The notes under the pieces were generated by a model. It did not search any database. It was not told the DNA's origin and saw only the letters and a program-made list of their open reading frames with translations. Shown piece after piece: positions 8,445 through 17,890 of a DNA stretch of 64,000 nt (positions within the stretch are counted from its first letter, which is position 1; each line of letters opens with the position of its first letter). This stretch comes from Desulfoluna butyratoxydans (lineage in GTDB: Bacteria > Desulfobacterota > Desulfobacteria > Desulfobacterales > Desulfolunaceae), in contig NZ_CAADHO010000007.1 of assembly GCF_900699765.1 (NCBI RefSeq), forward strand, positions 124,001-188,000, given 5' to 3'. A program made the translations under genes and the position numbers.

Positions 8445-9152
8445 ATGGGCTGGTGTGATGAGAAGCGGGCGGTGTTTCTGGAAGGGGTGCGAGCCTCCCT
8501 TCCGTTGATGTTGGGGGTGATCCCCTTTGCCTTGATTTGCGGAATCGCCTCTGTGGAGGCGGGGCTTCCCGTGTGGCAGGCGGTGGTGATTCCCGTGGTG
8601 ATTTTTGCCGGGGCGGCCCAGCTTGCCGTGACCCATCTTTTTGTGGCGGGGGCTCCGGCTGTGGTGATGGTGCTCACTGCCCTGGTGATCAACCTTCGCT
8701 TTGTGATGTACAGCGCCTCCATCGCCCCGCACTTCAAGCCGGTGCCCGGCCGCTGGCGGCCCATGCTCTCCTATCTCCTGACCGATCAGGCGTACGCCCT
8801 GTCCCTGACAAAATTCAACCAGCCCGAAGGGTGCCGGTATCCTTTTGCCTACACCATGGGGGCCGGGGTGACCGTTTTCGTGGCCTGGCATGTGTGCAAC
8901 GGTTTGGGCGTACTTCTGGGGGCCGGCGTTCCGGAGGGGTGGGGCCTTGACTTCGGGGTTCCCCTGACCTTCATGGCCCTTCTGGTACCGGCGGTCCAGG
9001 ATCGGCCGACCCTTGCGGCGGCCCTGGTTTCCGGTGTCACGGCCGTGGCTGCAGCAGGTCTCCCCTGCGGGCTCAACATCATTGCAGCGGCGCTGGCAGG
9101 CATCGGCGCAGGGATGCTCTTTGACTCCGGTGCCCAAGGGAGGGTATCATGA
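8445..9152 (+). CDS. azlC: AzlC-family branched-chain amino acid exporter, large subunit
   Basis: 235 residues with about seven hydrophobic segments. It carries the AzlC signature: GVRASLPLMLGVIPFALICG near the N terminus, then FAGAAQLA and NLRFVMYSAS. With the AzlD gene, whose ATG overlaps its stop codon, it forms a two-subunit inner-membrane exporter of branched-chain amino acids or similar compounds. I start it at 8445 behind GGAGGA; the reading frame is open upstream but the extra 52 residues are low-complexity and not AzlC-like. Confidence 0.88.
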   Translation: MGWCDEKRAVFLEGVRASLPLMLGVIPFALICGIASVEAGLPVWQAVVIPVVIFAGAAQLAVTHLFVAGAPAVVMVLTALVINLRFVMYSASIAPHFKPVPGRWRPMLSYLLTDQAYALSLTKFNQPEGCRYPFAYTMGAGVTVFVAWHVCNGLGVLLGAGVPEGWGLDFGVPLTFMALLVPAVQDRPTLAAALVSGVTAVAAAGLPCGLNIIAAALAGIGAGMLFDSGAQGRVS

Positions 9153-9484
9153 GCCACGACGCTTTTTTCCTGGTGGCGTTGCTCTGCGGTGCCGTGACTT
9201 TTTCCGAGCGGGGGGCCTTTCTCCTTTTGCAACGGAACAGGGAGCCTCACCCCAAGCTTACCAGGGCCCTTCGCCTGGTTCCGGCGGCTGTGCTTCCGGC
9301 CCTTGTCACACCCTCTGTCTTTATGCACGGCGGCACTCTGGACCTCTCTGTGGGCAACCTTCGGCTCCTGGCCGGGGGCATTGCCCTTGCCGTGGCCCTC
9401 TGGAGACGAAGTGTCTTTTGGACCCTTGCCTCCGGCCTTGTCTCCCTCTGGGGCCTCCAGTGGGTGACGGGGACGTGGGGCTGA
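9149..9484 (+). CDS. azlD: AzlD-family transporter small subunit
   Basis: 111 residues with about four hydrophobic helices, overlapping the azlC stop by 4 bases (ATGA). The AzlD pattern of an ERGAFLLL segment, RLVPAAVLPALV and a glycine-rich end is present. It is the small partner of AzlC in a branched-chain amino acid exporter. Confidence 0.85.
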   Translation: MSHDAFFLVALLCGAVTFSERGAFLLLQRNREPHPKLTRALRLVPAAVLPALVTPSVFMHGGTLDLSVGNLRLLAGGIALAVALWRRSVFWTLASGLVSLWGLQWVTGTWG

Positions 9485-9524
9485 GAGAGGGCTGCTTCGA
9501 ACCTTATGTTGCAGGGGGCACGCG

Positions 9525-10142
9525 ATGCGGATCATGATGATTCTGGCGGTGTGTCTGGCCATGGGCGCTTCGGCTTACGGCCAGGAACAGTTCAGGCCTA
9601 CGGATTGGGGGGACCCGGTGCACATCGAGGGGGTACCCAACCTGTATCGGATCGATGAGGGCGTCTATCGAAGCGCGCAGCCTTCGGCCCTCGGCATGAA
9701 GAATCTGGACTCTGCGGGGTTCAAGACGGTGGTCAACCTGAGGTTGTTTCATTCGGATACGGATGAGGCCGAGGGCACGGGCCTTCGCCTGATGAGGGTC
9801 CCCATGAAGGCCTGGGCCCCGGATGAGCAGAGGGCCGCCCAGTTTTTTTCCATTGTGTCGGATCCCTCCAACCGGCCCGTGTTGTTTCATTGCTGGCACG
9901 GTGCCGATCGAACCGGGGTCATGGGGGCCTTGTACCGGGTGGTGGTGCAGGGGTGGACCAAAGAGGCGGCCATTGAAGAGATGGTAAACGGGGGGTACGG
10001 ATTCCACAGTATCTGGTTTCATCTGCCTGCATGGATCCGGGACCTTGACGTGGATGCCTTAAAAGAAGATTTCACCGACGATTTTTTCCAGGCGGGGGTA
10101 ATGTGCCCTTTGTTTCGGCGGATGCCCGGACTGGTGTGTTAA
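9525..10142 (+). CDS. Secreted dual-specificity/tyrosine phosphatase-like protein
   Basis: 205 residues. A short signal peptide ends near AYGQ (residue 20), so the protein should be periplasmic. The catalytic P-loop FHCWHGADRTG gives the nucleophile Cys123 and the Arg129 of the CxxGxxR motif. VYRSAQPS near residue 47 is typical of bacterial DSP-like phosphatases (DUF442/Siw14-like). Its substrate is unknown; inositol phosphates or phosphotyrosine are family options. It stands alone between azlCD and mntP. Confidence 0.82.
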   Translation: MRIMMILAVCLAMGASAYGQEQFRPTDWGDPVHIEGVPNLYRIDEGVYRSAQPSALGMKNLDSAGFKTVVNLRLFHSDTDEAEGTGLRLMRVPMKAWAPDEQRAAQFFSIVSDPSNRPVLFHCWHGADRTGVMGALYRVVVQGWTKEAAIEEMVNGGYGFHSIWFHLPAWIRDLDVDALKEDFTDDFFQAGVMCPLFRRMPGLVC

Positions 10143-10235
10143 CCTGACAATTTTTTAGATGGATACCCTTTCACCATGCCGACGGCTTCGGAGAGGACTC
10201 CGGGGCGGGGGGTGGGGTAAGGATCCGATTGTGAC

Positions 10236-10820
10236 GTGTGTGCTGTGGAACTGATTCCTTTGATCTCCCTTGCCGTGGCCCTTGCCATGGATGCCTTTGC
10301 CGTTGCCGTTGCCGTGGGCATCAGGCTCAAGACCGTGAATCCCAGACAGATGTTTCGCCTCTCCTGGCACTTCGGCCTGTTCCAGGCCATGATGCCGGTG
10401 CTGGGGTGGAGCCTCGGGGTGAATGTCCGCTCCTTTGTGGAGAGCTTTGATCACTGGATTGCCTTCGGGCTCCTTGCCTTTGTGGGCGGCAAGATGATCT
10501 GGGAGGCGTTCCATGAAGACGAGGAGGCCGAGGGCGCCCAGGACCCTACACGCTCCGTGAGCCTCGTGGTTCTCTCCATCGCCACCAGTATCGATGCGCT
10601 GGCCGTGGGGTTTTCCATGTCCGTCCTGGATGTGGCCATCGCGTTTCCTGCCGTTGTCATCGGCATAACCGCCTCAACCTTTACCCTTCTGGGCATGCAG
10701 CTCGGCAGCCGGTTCGCCTCCTCGTCCCGCCTGGGGCACTGGGCCGAGATCTTCGGCGGCGTGGTGCTTTTCCTCATCGGATTTCATATCCTCTACGAAC
10801 ATGGCTGTCTGGGGGGATAA
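10236..10820 (+). CDS. mntP: Putative manganese efflux pump MntP
   Basis: 194 residues, six predicted membrane helices arranged as two repeats. The paired AMDAFAVAVAVG and SIDALAVGFSMS motifs contain the aspartates needed for Mn(II) export in MntP. The start is a GTG (MCAVELIPL), and GTG at 10245 is an alternative. Family members often have a yybP-ykoY manganese riboswitch upstream, but the 93-base gap from 10143 shows none that I can recognise. Confidence 0.9.
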   Translation: MCAVELIPLISLAVALAMDAFAVAVAVGIRLKTVNPRQMFRLSWHFGLFQAMMPVLGWSLGVNVRSFVESFDHWIAFGLLAFVGGKMIWEAFHEDEEAEGAQDPTRSVSLVVLSIATSIDALAVGFSMSVLDVAIAFPAVVIGITASTFTLLGMQLGSRFASSSRLGHWAEIFGGVVLFLIGFHILYEHGCLGG

Positions 10821-10829
10821 CGGGCGGTA

Positions 10830-11672
10830 TCAGTCTGTCCGGACCCTCATGAAGGATGCAAACCGCGGTTTTCCGGTGTGGGTGAAGCCGTGGTACCTGA
10901 AAGTGACCACCGCTCCCCGGGGGGGAGGATTCTGTCGCGCCTCATCGGAAAATCCGGTGCCGAGGTTGAACTCCACCCCGTTATCCAGCCTGACCTTAAG
11001 ACTCCCCATCATTCCCTTGTATTTTCCTTTGCCCTCATTGATGCCCATGACGGTCCCCTCCATGTCCGAGGCGTGCTTGACCTTGAGAACGTGGGGCGAC
11101 CTGCCGGTGTGATAGGCAAGGTGCGGGTTTTTGACGATGAGGCCTTCGCCACCCTTGCCCTTGATATCCGCCATGACGTGCTCTAAGTGCTCGGGGCCTT
11201 TGCAGGGAATCTGCGGGATGATGCGTGCCGGGGTTTCGGGGTGGGATTTGAACCAGCGCCTGGCGCGGTCCAGGCGGTGGGGAAAGGGCCCCGGGGCGTT
11301 GGGGACCTCGAAGATGTTGTAGGTGATTCGCCGCCATCCTTCCGACGGGGTGTGATCCATGACGGTGCGCTGAATAAAGGCAAAATCTCCGCGCGCGCTC
11401 CAGAGTTCGCCGTCAAGTTCAAAGGGGGGGAAATCCCGGGTGAACCAGGCAGGGGCATGGATGGTTTTTCCCTTACGGGTGATAAGGGCAGTGCCGGTCC
11501 AGTAGCCGCGAATTCCGTCGAGCTTTTCGCTCATGAACCATCCGGCGACCTGTTCATCGCCGGAGTAAGCGGCGGCTTTCTGCAGTACCGGGGGGGAGGC
11601 CGGGGAGGGGCAGGGGGCCAGGAAGAGGAGCCCCAGAATGATCAGGCTCAGGCACCGAGGGAGGCGGGGCAT
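10830..11672 (-). CDS. Exported ATP-dependent DNA ligase (LigE-like)
   Basis: 280 residues. The adenylation motif SEKLDGIRG places the nucleophilic lysine at residue 50. FELDGELW, GEGLIVKNP and LKVK are nucleotidyltransferase motifs III, IV and V. A C-terminal OB-fold follows (VMGINEGKGKYKGMMGSL). The first ~25 residues form a signal peptide, so it should act in the periplasm, as proposed for minimal LigE ligases of Gram-negative bacteria. It starts 3 bases after the preceding small secreted protein, so the two are co-transcribed. Confidence 0.88.
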   Translation of the reverse strand: MPRLPRCLSLIILGLLFLAPCPSPASPPVLQKAAAYSGDEQVAGWFMSEKLDGIRGYWTGTALITRKGKTIHAPAWFTRDFPPFELDGELWSARGDFAFIQRTVMDHTPSEGWRRITYNIFEVPNAPGPFPHRLDRARRWFKSHPETPARIIPQIPCKGPEHLEHVMADIKGKGGEGLIVKNPHLAYHTGRSPHVLKVKHASDMEGTVMGINEGKGKYKGMMGSLKVRLDNGVEFNLGTGFSDEARQNPPPRGAVVTFRYHGFTHTGKPRFASFMRVRTD

Positions 11673-11675
11673 GGG

Positions 11676-12143
11676 TCAACTCCCGGTATCCATGGGCCCG
11701 GATGGGGACATGGCCGGGGGCCGGGCGAAGTCGATCTCTTCAAGCCGGGTTTTGGGGTCGAGTTTTTTGTAGTAGAACTCGCCGTGGCCGGGGGTGCACA
11801 TCTTCAGGTAACCGTCGTCGGTTTTACGGGCCACAAGAGAAAACCGGTCCCGGTTCTGGTGCTTGAGGGTGACGGTGTCGTCCGTCACCGACACATCCAG
11901 CAGGAGCCGGTCCCAGCCCTTGGTGGGGGAGTATTTTCGCAGATCGCCGTCGGGGCTGAAGAGCAGGAGGTGTTTTTCCCGTGGACATTTGAGGGCCTTG
12001 GACACCTCGCCCGGGGCGCTCTCCGACGCCACCGCCACGTGGAGCCACCGACCGTGGAGCCAGGTGGACTCAGCGGGAAGGGTGTTTAAGTTGGCGTTTT
12101 CCGTACCGAAGGTGAGAAGCAGGGCAAAAAGAAACTGGGGCAT
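11676..12143 (-). CDS. Small secreted protein of unknown function, cotranscribed with the ligase
   Basis: 155 residues starting at ATG 12143 behind GGAG. The N terminus MPQFLFALLLTFG is hydrophobic and could be a signal peptide. The rest is soluble with beta-rich segments (LLLFSPDGDLRKYS, DTVTLKHQNRDRFSL). I do not recognise the family. Its only clue is tight coupling to the exported DNA ligase 3 bases downstream. Confidence 0.7.
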   Translation of the reverse strand: MPQFLFALLLTFGTENANLNTLPAESTWLHGRWLHVAVASESAPGEVSKALKCPREKHLLLFSPDGDLRKYSPTKGWDRLLLDVSVTDDTVTLKHQNRDRFSLVARKTDDGYLKMCTPGHGEFYYKKLDPKTRLEEIDFARPPAMSPSGPMDTGS

Positions 12144-12318
12144 ACATATCTCCAATCTGTGATTGGTAAGGTTGTATGGCGACGATGGATACCTAACTAA
12201 TACGCGAAATCGCGACAATGATCAAGGATAGAACAGCGGATCACTGTTTATTGTGTGTGCGAAAGGTGTTTACGCCCCGGTCCCGAAAGGCCCGTAACAG
12301 ACTTTCGGAAGGGGGCTG

Positions 12319-15093
12319 TCAGGGCATCAGAAGCACCAGGCGCAGGGCGTCCAGACGGACCCTGCACCCTTTCAAAGCCGTTGCCATGGCCTGCTTTTCA
12401 GTGGCAAGGGCCGATATATCCGCCTCCGTGACGTCGGGGTTGGTGGCCTTGAGGGCGGTGAGGCGAGAGATTTCGCGGTCCATGAAGGATGCCATGGTTG
12501 CGGTGGCCGTACGGGTAAGGGTGCGGCCCTCGGCATCCATTGCCGCGGTTCCCTTTTCCATGAGCACGGGGAGGAGCTCCCGTGCCAGCTCAGGGTGGTC
12601 GGAGAGCCAGGAGGGCGGAAGGTCCTCCAGGGGCTCGGCAGGGGTGTCGGCGACCCGGCGGGCGGGGACGACCTCTCCCTGGTGGTTCAGGGCAATGCGA
12701 AAGGGGACCGTGGGAAGAAACCGATCCACACCCAGGCGGGCAGGGGCCACGCACTCGGGAACCCCGATGAGCTCCAGAAGGAGCCCGTGTTCCCCGGCCC
12801 CCGGGAGACAGGCCAGGGCCGCGTTGCCGGTTTCGGATCCGAGAAAGGATTCCAGGGCGCCCACCACCATGGGGTGGTCAGCGGTGAGGAATTCGATCTC
12901 TTCGCGTTTCAGGGCGGTGGCGCGGTCAAAGGTGGCCACCAGCGGGTTGCGCCGGAAGGGGGGAAGGGGAAGGGAGGGCTCGTCGCTCTCCTTGAGCCCC
13001 AGAAGGAGAGCCTTTTCACCTGCGCTGTCCACCTCGATGCCGTGGTGCCTGAAGAGGCGGAGGATAAAGTGGGGAAGGGCCGTGTCGCTGTCGCTTTCTT
13101 TGACCTTGTCCAGCAGCCCTTTGATGCGTTCCGGGCGGTTGGCCGTAAGCTCCAGGAGGCGATCCCTCCCCTTTTCCAGGGTTGCCGCAAGCTCTTGGGT
13201 GAAATCGCGGGTTTCGGCAAGGAGCGCGGTCAGGGCTGCTTCGGGGAAGGAACCGGTGCCCGTGGCCTCTGTCATGAGGTCGTCGAGGCGGGTTCTGAAG
13301 GCGGCTCCGATGGTGTGAAGGCCGGGAACGCAGCGTGAAAAGAGTCCCACGGCGTCGTACCATCGCGCGGCAATCTCGGTGGCGCTCCGGGCGAGGAAGG
13401 GGACATGGATGGTGATGTTGTGCTCCTGGCCGATGCGGTCGAGGCGCCCGATACGCTGCTCCACCTTCTCCGGGTTGACGGGCAGGTCAAAGAGGACCAG
13501 GTGCCTTGCGAACTGGAAATTTCGCCCTTCGCTGCCGATCTCCGAGCAGATGAGAAGCCGTGCACCGTCTTTTTCCGAGAACCAGGCGGCGTTTCGGTCC
13601 CGCCGGATAAGGGGCATCTCTTCGTGAAAAAGGGCGATTTTGACGGATAGGTGGTGCCCAAGGGCCGATTCGATGGCCAGGGCCTTGTCCCGGGAGGTGC
13701 AGATGACGAGGAACTTTTCATTCCGGTGGGCCTTGAGCTGCTGTGCCAGCCAGTGGATCCTGGGATCCTCGGCGAGCCCGGGCATGGGCACGTCCTGCTG
13801 TGTGTCGTGGCGCAGCTCTTCCCGGTGAAGGGCAAGGGATGGTTCCGGGGCGCTTAAGCTGCAGAGGTTGGGAATACGGCCTGCAAATCCCTGGATGGTT
13901 TTTCGTGTGTTTCGGAAAATGACGCGGCCGGGGCCGTGGCGGTCCAGAAGGTCGTCCACCATGGCCGGACCATCGGTTTGGGGAGCCGTTGTCAGGGTGG
14001 AGAGGGCTTTTTGCTCCGAGGCGGTGAGCGTTTCGTTGTCCAGGAGCTTTCCGGCGAGGGTGGCGATGCGTCGGTGGCCCTCGGCTTCCTTCTGGTAGGC
14101 GTCGAAGTCGGGGTAGCGGGCCGGGTCCAGGAGGCGAAGCTGGGCAAAGTGAGCCTTTCGCCCCATCTGTTCCGGTGTGGCCGTGAGAAGAAGCAGCCCC
14201 CGGCTGGTGCGGGCCAGCGCCTCCACACTCTGGAAGGAGCGTCCTTGGGGGGCCATGTGGTGGGCTTCGTCCACCACCACCATGTCAAAGCCAGCGTTCA
14301 GGGCGTGGCCCATGGTTTGCTTCGTTTCCAGAACAGCCATGGGGGCCAGGATCAGCTGGTCGTCCGTAAAGGGGTTGGATGCCGGGTCGCGCTGGGCTGA
14401 GTCCGTTAGATGCTCTTCGTTTGCAATGCGGAAGTGGAGATTGAAGCGCCGCAGGAGTTCCACGAACCATTGGTGTATCAGGGCGTCCGGGACGAGGATC
14501 AGGACCCTGGAGACCTGCTCGGTGAGAAGGAGGCGATGGAGGATAAGGCAGGCCTCGATGGTTTTTCCCAGGCCCACCTCGTCTGCCAGGAGCACACGGG
14601 GAAGGCGGCGCTGGGCAACCTCCCGGGCGATGTGGAACTGGTGGCCGATGAGGTCCACGCGCCCCCCTAAGAATCCACGCACCGGAGAGGCCTTGGCCGA
14701 CAGATGGTGAGAGATGGCCTCGGCGCGGAGGTCGAAGAGTTCGGACCCATCTGAAAAACCGCCTGTCAGCCGGTCCAGGGGCGCGGAGACGCCCAGGGTA
14801 TCGGAAAGCTCCGACTCCGGCAGTTGCAGCCCGTTGCCGCAGTAGACAAGGATCCCTTCCACTTCCTCCACCGTGTCCACGGAAAAGGTGGTCTTGCTGC
14901 GGCTCGTGACAGCGTCTCCGGGCTGGAAGGTGACGCGGCGAAGGGGAGCGGCGGCCGCGGCGTATTGCCTGGTACAGTCGCTCTCTTCAAACCGGACGGT
15001 GACCCGCCGCGACTCCACGGCGCAGACCGTGCCCAGTCCAAGTTCCGGTTCGGTTTCACTGACCCAGCGCTGGCCCACAACAAATGGATTCAT
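12319..15093 (-). CDS. rapA: RNA polymerase-associated ATPase RapA (SNF2 family)
   Basis: 924 residues, close to the 968 of E. coli RapA. An N-terminal Tudor-like part (VGQRWVSETEPELGLGTV) is followed by the SNF2 ATPase: Walker A LADEVGLGKTIEAC, Walker B VVVDEAHHMA, and the helicase C lobe with GSEGRNFQFARHLVLFDLP and EQRIGRLDRIGQ. RapA binds RNA polymerase and helps recycle it after termination. ATG at 15093 follows AAGGAAAG; upstream in-frame ATG codons lack a ribosome site. Monocistronic. Confidence 0.93.
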   Translation of the reverse strand: MNPFVVGQRWVSETEPELGLGTVCAVESRRVTVRFEESDCTRQYAAAAAPLRRVTFQPGDAVTSRSKTTFSVDTVEEVEGILVYCGNGLQLPESELSDTLGVSAPLDRLTGGFSDGSELFDLRAEAISHHLSAKASPVRGFLGGRVDLIGHQFHIAREVAQRRLPRVLLADEVGLGKTIEACLILHRLLLTEQVSRVLILVPDALIHQWFVELLRRFNLHFRIANEEHLTDSAQRDPASNPFTDDQLILAPMAVLETKQTMGHALNAGFDMVVVDEAHHMAPQGRSFQSVEALARTSRGLLLLTATPEQMGRKAHFAQLRLLDPARYPDFDAYQKEAEGHRRIATLAGKLLDNETLTASEQKALSTLTTAPQTDGPAMVDDLLDRHGPGRVIFRNTRKTIQGFAGRIPNLCSLSAPEPSLALHREELRHDTQQDVPMPGLAEDPRIHWLAQQLKAHRNEKFLVICTSRDKALAIESALGHHLSVKIALFHEEMPLIRRDRNAAWFSEKDGARLLICSEIGSEGRNFQFARHLVLFDLPVNPEKVEQRIGRLDRIGQEHNITIHVPFLARSATEIAARWYDAVGLFSRCVPGLHTIGAAFRTRLDDLMTEATGTGSFPEAALTALLAETRDFTQELAATLEKGRDRLLELTANRPERIKGLLDKVKESDSDTALPHFILRLFRHHGIEVDSAGEKALLLGLKESDEPSLPLPPFRRNPLVATFDRATALKREEIEFLTADHPMVVGALESFLGSETGNAALACLPGAGEHGLLLELIGVPECVAPARLGVDRFLPTVPFRIALNHQGEVVPARRVADTPAEPLEDLPPSWLSDHPELARELLPVLMEKGTAAMDAEGRTLTRTATATMASFMDREISRLTALKATNPDVTEADISALATEKQAMATALKGCRVRLDALRLVLLMP

Positions 15094-15406
15094 CAATGCT
15101 CTTTCCTTCACCTTATGATAATGTCGTGTGAATTTGAGTCCCGGCCATGGCACCATGGCAAAACGCCCGATGAAATATACCAAACGGCTTTAAATATCCA
15201 GATTATTCTGCGGGATTTGTGGGGGGCGGCCGGGCGAGGCGCGCAGGGGGGAGTGTTTTTCCGCCCCGGCATCACGGGAAGTCGCTGTTGAAATTTGTCC
15301 TGAGATTATGCATCATGAAACATGATGGATTCGTGGCCTTTTCCCGGCCCGGAGATACTTACGAACGAGGGCGACGACGGTCCGCCAAGAAAAGCGAGGT
15401 GAGAGC
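15094..15406. other. Divergent intergenic region between rapA and 15407
   Basis: About 310 bases carrying the promoters of two divergent genes. I see no convincing RNA gene or repeat in it. Confidence 0.5.
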
Positions 15407-16096
15407 ATGAACAAGGAAAACACCGGCATGACTTCCCGGACGAGGTCCTGCATCGCAGGTGCCGGGCGTGTCCTGGCAGTTGCGATGGTGCTGGCATGGC
15501 TGGCTGCCCCGCCGTCGCTTGTCGGGGCGGCATCGTATGGCGATACCGCTGGCGATGCGCCTTCAGAGGCCCGTGTCCCCGAAGGGGAAAAGGAGAACCT
15601 TCCCCCTTCCGACGTGGAGATCACCAAGCCCAGCAGTTCCACAGACGCCCTGATGGATGCCTACAACCGGCGAATTCAGGGGGTGATGGAGCAGGCCGAC
15701 CCCTTTGCCTCCGTGGCGCCTGAAGATGCTTTTTCCGCATCCAGTGCGTTGCAAAACAACCCGGAGTATAAAAAAGCCCTGGAGCTTTACATGCAGCTGG
15801 TGAACGAAGGGGGCGCCGAGGGCGTGGATTCCGAGCCCCAGGGGCTCTCCCCTGATTTGGAGAACGACTCCGCCCAGTCCTACGAGGACTTCTACGAGGC
15901 GCTGCTGGCCAGGGCCAAGGCCCGGGAAACCATGGGGCAGATTCCGGATGTCCGGGAGCTGATCCAGGAGGCCATGGCGTCCATGTCCGAGGATGGCACC
16001 GGTGTGGATGCCGCGGTGACCGAACTCTACAAGGAGATGATGGAGCAGGTGTCGGGTCGGACCGGCTCAGCCACCCCTGGTGAGGAAACTCCCTGA
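15407..16096 (+). CDS. Secreted hypothetical protein
   Basis: 229 residues. A signal peptide with a hydrophobic stretch (VLAVAMVLAWLAAP) ends near LVGAAS. The mature part is acidic and probably helical, with repeated Glu/Ala-rich segments (DFYEALLARAKARETMG, ELIQEAMASMSEDG). I do not recognise a domain. GTGAGAGC precedes the ATG. It is followed by another envelope protein of unknown function. Confidence 0.7.
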   Translation: MNKENTGMTSRTRSCIAGAGRVLAVAMVLAWLAAPPSLVGAASYGDTAGDAPSEARVPEGEKENLPPSDVEITKPSSSTDALMDAYNRRIQGVMEQADPFASVAPEDAFSASSALQNNPEYKKALELYMQLVNEGGAEGVDSEPQGLSPDLENDSAQSYEDFYEALLARAKARETMGQIPDVRELIQEAMASMSEDGTGVDAAVTELYKEMMEQVSGRTGSATPGEETP

Positions 16097-16222
16097 TGTC
16101 CCGTGTTTCTGTGGCAAGCCAGCTTCACCTTGCCTCCGGCGGTCTGCCGGAGGCATCACTGAATAGTTGCCGTTGTTTTTTTGTTTATCCTTGGATCATG
16201 TAACGGACCTGGCAGGCGTTTT

Positions 16223-17071
16223 ATGGATGTGTCACCGTGGTTGCTGGTGGGGGTCTCAGCGGTTCTGTGTGTGCCCCCGGCCCTTGAGTTGAGGCAGATG
16301 ACAAGGGGCGGGGTCCTGGCCTCAAGCGGCCTCTATCTCCTGCTTTTTTGCGTGAGCTGCATGCTCATCGATCGTTTTCTCGTGCCCATTCCCGTGGCTG
16401 CCCTGGGCCCCCCTCCGCCCCCTGCGGACCGTTTTGCCGTCCGGCTGTCAAAAGACCCGGTGTGCAAGGCGTTAAAAGACCATGACCCGCAACGGTACCG
16501 GGAGCTGGTGGCAGCCATGGTCTCCTCGGACCTTGACTCCATGGCCCAGGCGTATGCGTCGTTTGAGGTCAACGGAATCCTTTCCCGGTCTCTTCGCGAC
16601 CACCTTCCCCACGCTTCGGATACGGCCCTTGTGCACTACATGCAGGCGATGTTGCGTGAGCTCCAGGATACGGCGTGGGAGCAGCAGGATGCCTGCCTGA
16701 CCATGGGGATCGCGCCGGGTGCTGAGGCCAATCGGCCCCATTTTTTGAAGGGAGAGACGCGGGCCCTCTACACCGGTGTGTTCATCGAGGTGCTGGAGTC
16801 CGCATCCCACGGGGGGCACCCCGCCCCCAGCCGCGCGGCATTCGACAGGGCTGTGGCGCCCGTAATGGAAGAGCTTCGCGGCACCTACGGCCGGGACCTT
16901 CGCCTTCTGGCGGACCCCGGTCGCTATGTTATGGACGAAGAGGACCGGGCCACCTATTGCCGCCTGGTCACGTCGTATTATGAGGCAGTGGCCTTTCAGC
17001 CGTCGGAAGAGGCCGGTGCGATTTTGCGGTGGCTCTATGCGCCGCCTGCCGTACCGGAGAACGCCCCGTGA
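16223..17071 (+). CDS. Membrane-anchored hypothetical protein
   Basis: 282 residues. Two hydrophobic segments in the first 50 residues (WLLVGVSAVLCVPPALEL and VLASSGLYLLLFCVSCMLI) are followed by a proline run (LGPPPPPADR) and a helical soluble domain, so the bulk probably faces the periplasm. No family recognised. ATG at 16223 is chosen over the TTG at 16181 because GGCAGG lies at a suitable distance. Confidence 0.65.
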   Translation: MDVSPWLLVGVSAVLCVPPALELRQMTRGGVLASSGLYLLLFCVSCMLIDRFLVPIPVAALGPPPPPADRFAVRLSKDPVCKALKDHDPQRYRELVAAMVSSDLDSMAQAYASFEVNGILSRSLRDHLPHASDTALVHYMQAMLRELQDTAWEQQDACLTMGIAPGAEANRPHFLKGETRALYTGVFIEVLESASHGGHPAPSRAAFDRAVAPVMEELRGTYGRDLRLLADPGRYVMDEEDRATYCRLVTSYYEAVAFQPSEEAGAILRWLYAPPAVPENAP

Positions 17072-17136
17072 CCTGACAGGGTCGGCAGGCAGGGCACAGA
17101 CGTGTTAACAGCAGAGAAACAAACGTAAGGACGGGT

Positions 17137-17814
17137 ATGCCGGAAGAGAGTCGGGTCGTCAGACCGGGAAAGGCCGCAAGGCAGGTGATCAGTGATAAAG
17201 GAGAGACCCTCGAAGCACCGGAGGGGTGGGAGCTGCTGCCTCCCGGCGATGCGGCGCTGACAAGGCGCGTGAAAAAGGCCGGTCCCCACTGGCAGGTGCA
17301 GGAGAAACGCGGACGAAAGCTCTTTTCCAGAGGGGTGTGGGCCCCTGCCGAGACCATTGGTTCCCTTCGGGACGTCCTGGAAAGGGAACGGGAGACCCCG
17401 GCCTACAAGAAGAAGCGCGCCTCGGACAAGGCGCGCCGGGAAAAAGAGCAGGTTTCCTACGTGGAGGATTTCAAGGGGGCCGTGCTGGCGTTTTTACGGT
17501 TTCATCCCCGCTACCAGGGGCTTGCCGAGGAGCTGGCCACGGCCGTGACCGCCCATGCATCCCCTGTGGGGAGCGGCACCGTGGCGCGTACCCGTCGCAT
17601 TCCCATCGAGGAGAGGGCCAGTGCCGCCGTCATCGCCTGGCTGCGCCATCAGACAACCGCCTACGACAACCTGCGAATTGCCCGCGTCAAGGGAGAGCGG
17701 CGGAGGGTCCGGCGTCGCCTGGCCAAAGAGTCCGAGTCCCTGCTGGAAGCGTACCGGCGCGGAGAGGTTTTGGATGCCTCTCCCCTGGAGCAGGCCCTTG
17801 CGAAAAACCGTTGA
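17137..17814 (+). CDS. DUF2293 domain protein
   Basis: 225 residues, basic and soluble. The N-terminal half (WELLPPGDAALTRR, EKRGRKLFSRGVWAP) and the C-terminal HASPVGSGTVARTRRIP and AVIAWLRHQTTAYDNL segments match what I remember of DUF2293 proteins. Their role is unknown. It carries many Arg/Lys residues, suggesting nucleic-acid contact. It precedes the ZIP transporter by 76 bases. Confidence 0.7.
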   Translation: MPEESRVVRPGKAARQVISDKGETLEAPEGWELLPPGDAALTRRVKKAGPHWQVQEKRGRKLFSRGVWAPAETIGSLRDVLERERETPAYKKKRASDKARREKEQVSYVEDFKGAVLAFLRFHPRYQGLAEELATAVTAHASPVGSGTVARTRRIPIEERASAAVIAWLRHQTTAYDNLRIARVKGERRRVRRRLAKESESLLEAYRRGEVLDASPLEQALAKNR

Positions 17815-17890
17815 CACAAAGGGGAACACTCCTTCAAAATAAAAGCTCCGGTGTGCCCCTTCCAACCCCAGCCGACGTACTGGAGCCCCC

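Noticed and set aside
12218-13318. Long plus-strand open frame opposite rapA
   Set aside because: It is antisense to a clear RapA coding sequence, is Arg/Ser-rich and has no ribosome site; it is a composition artefact.
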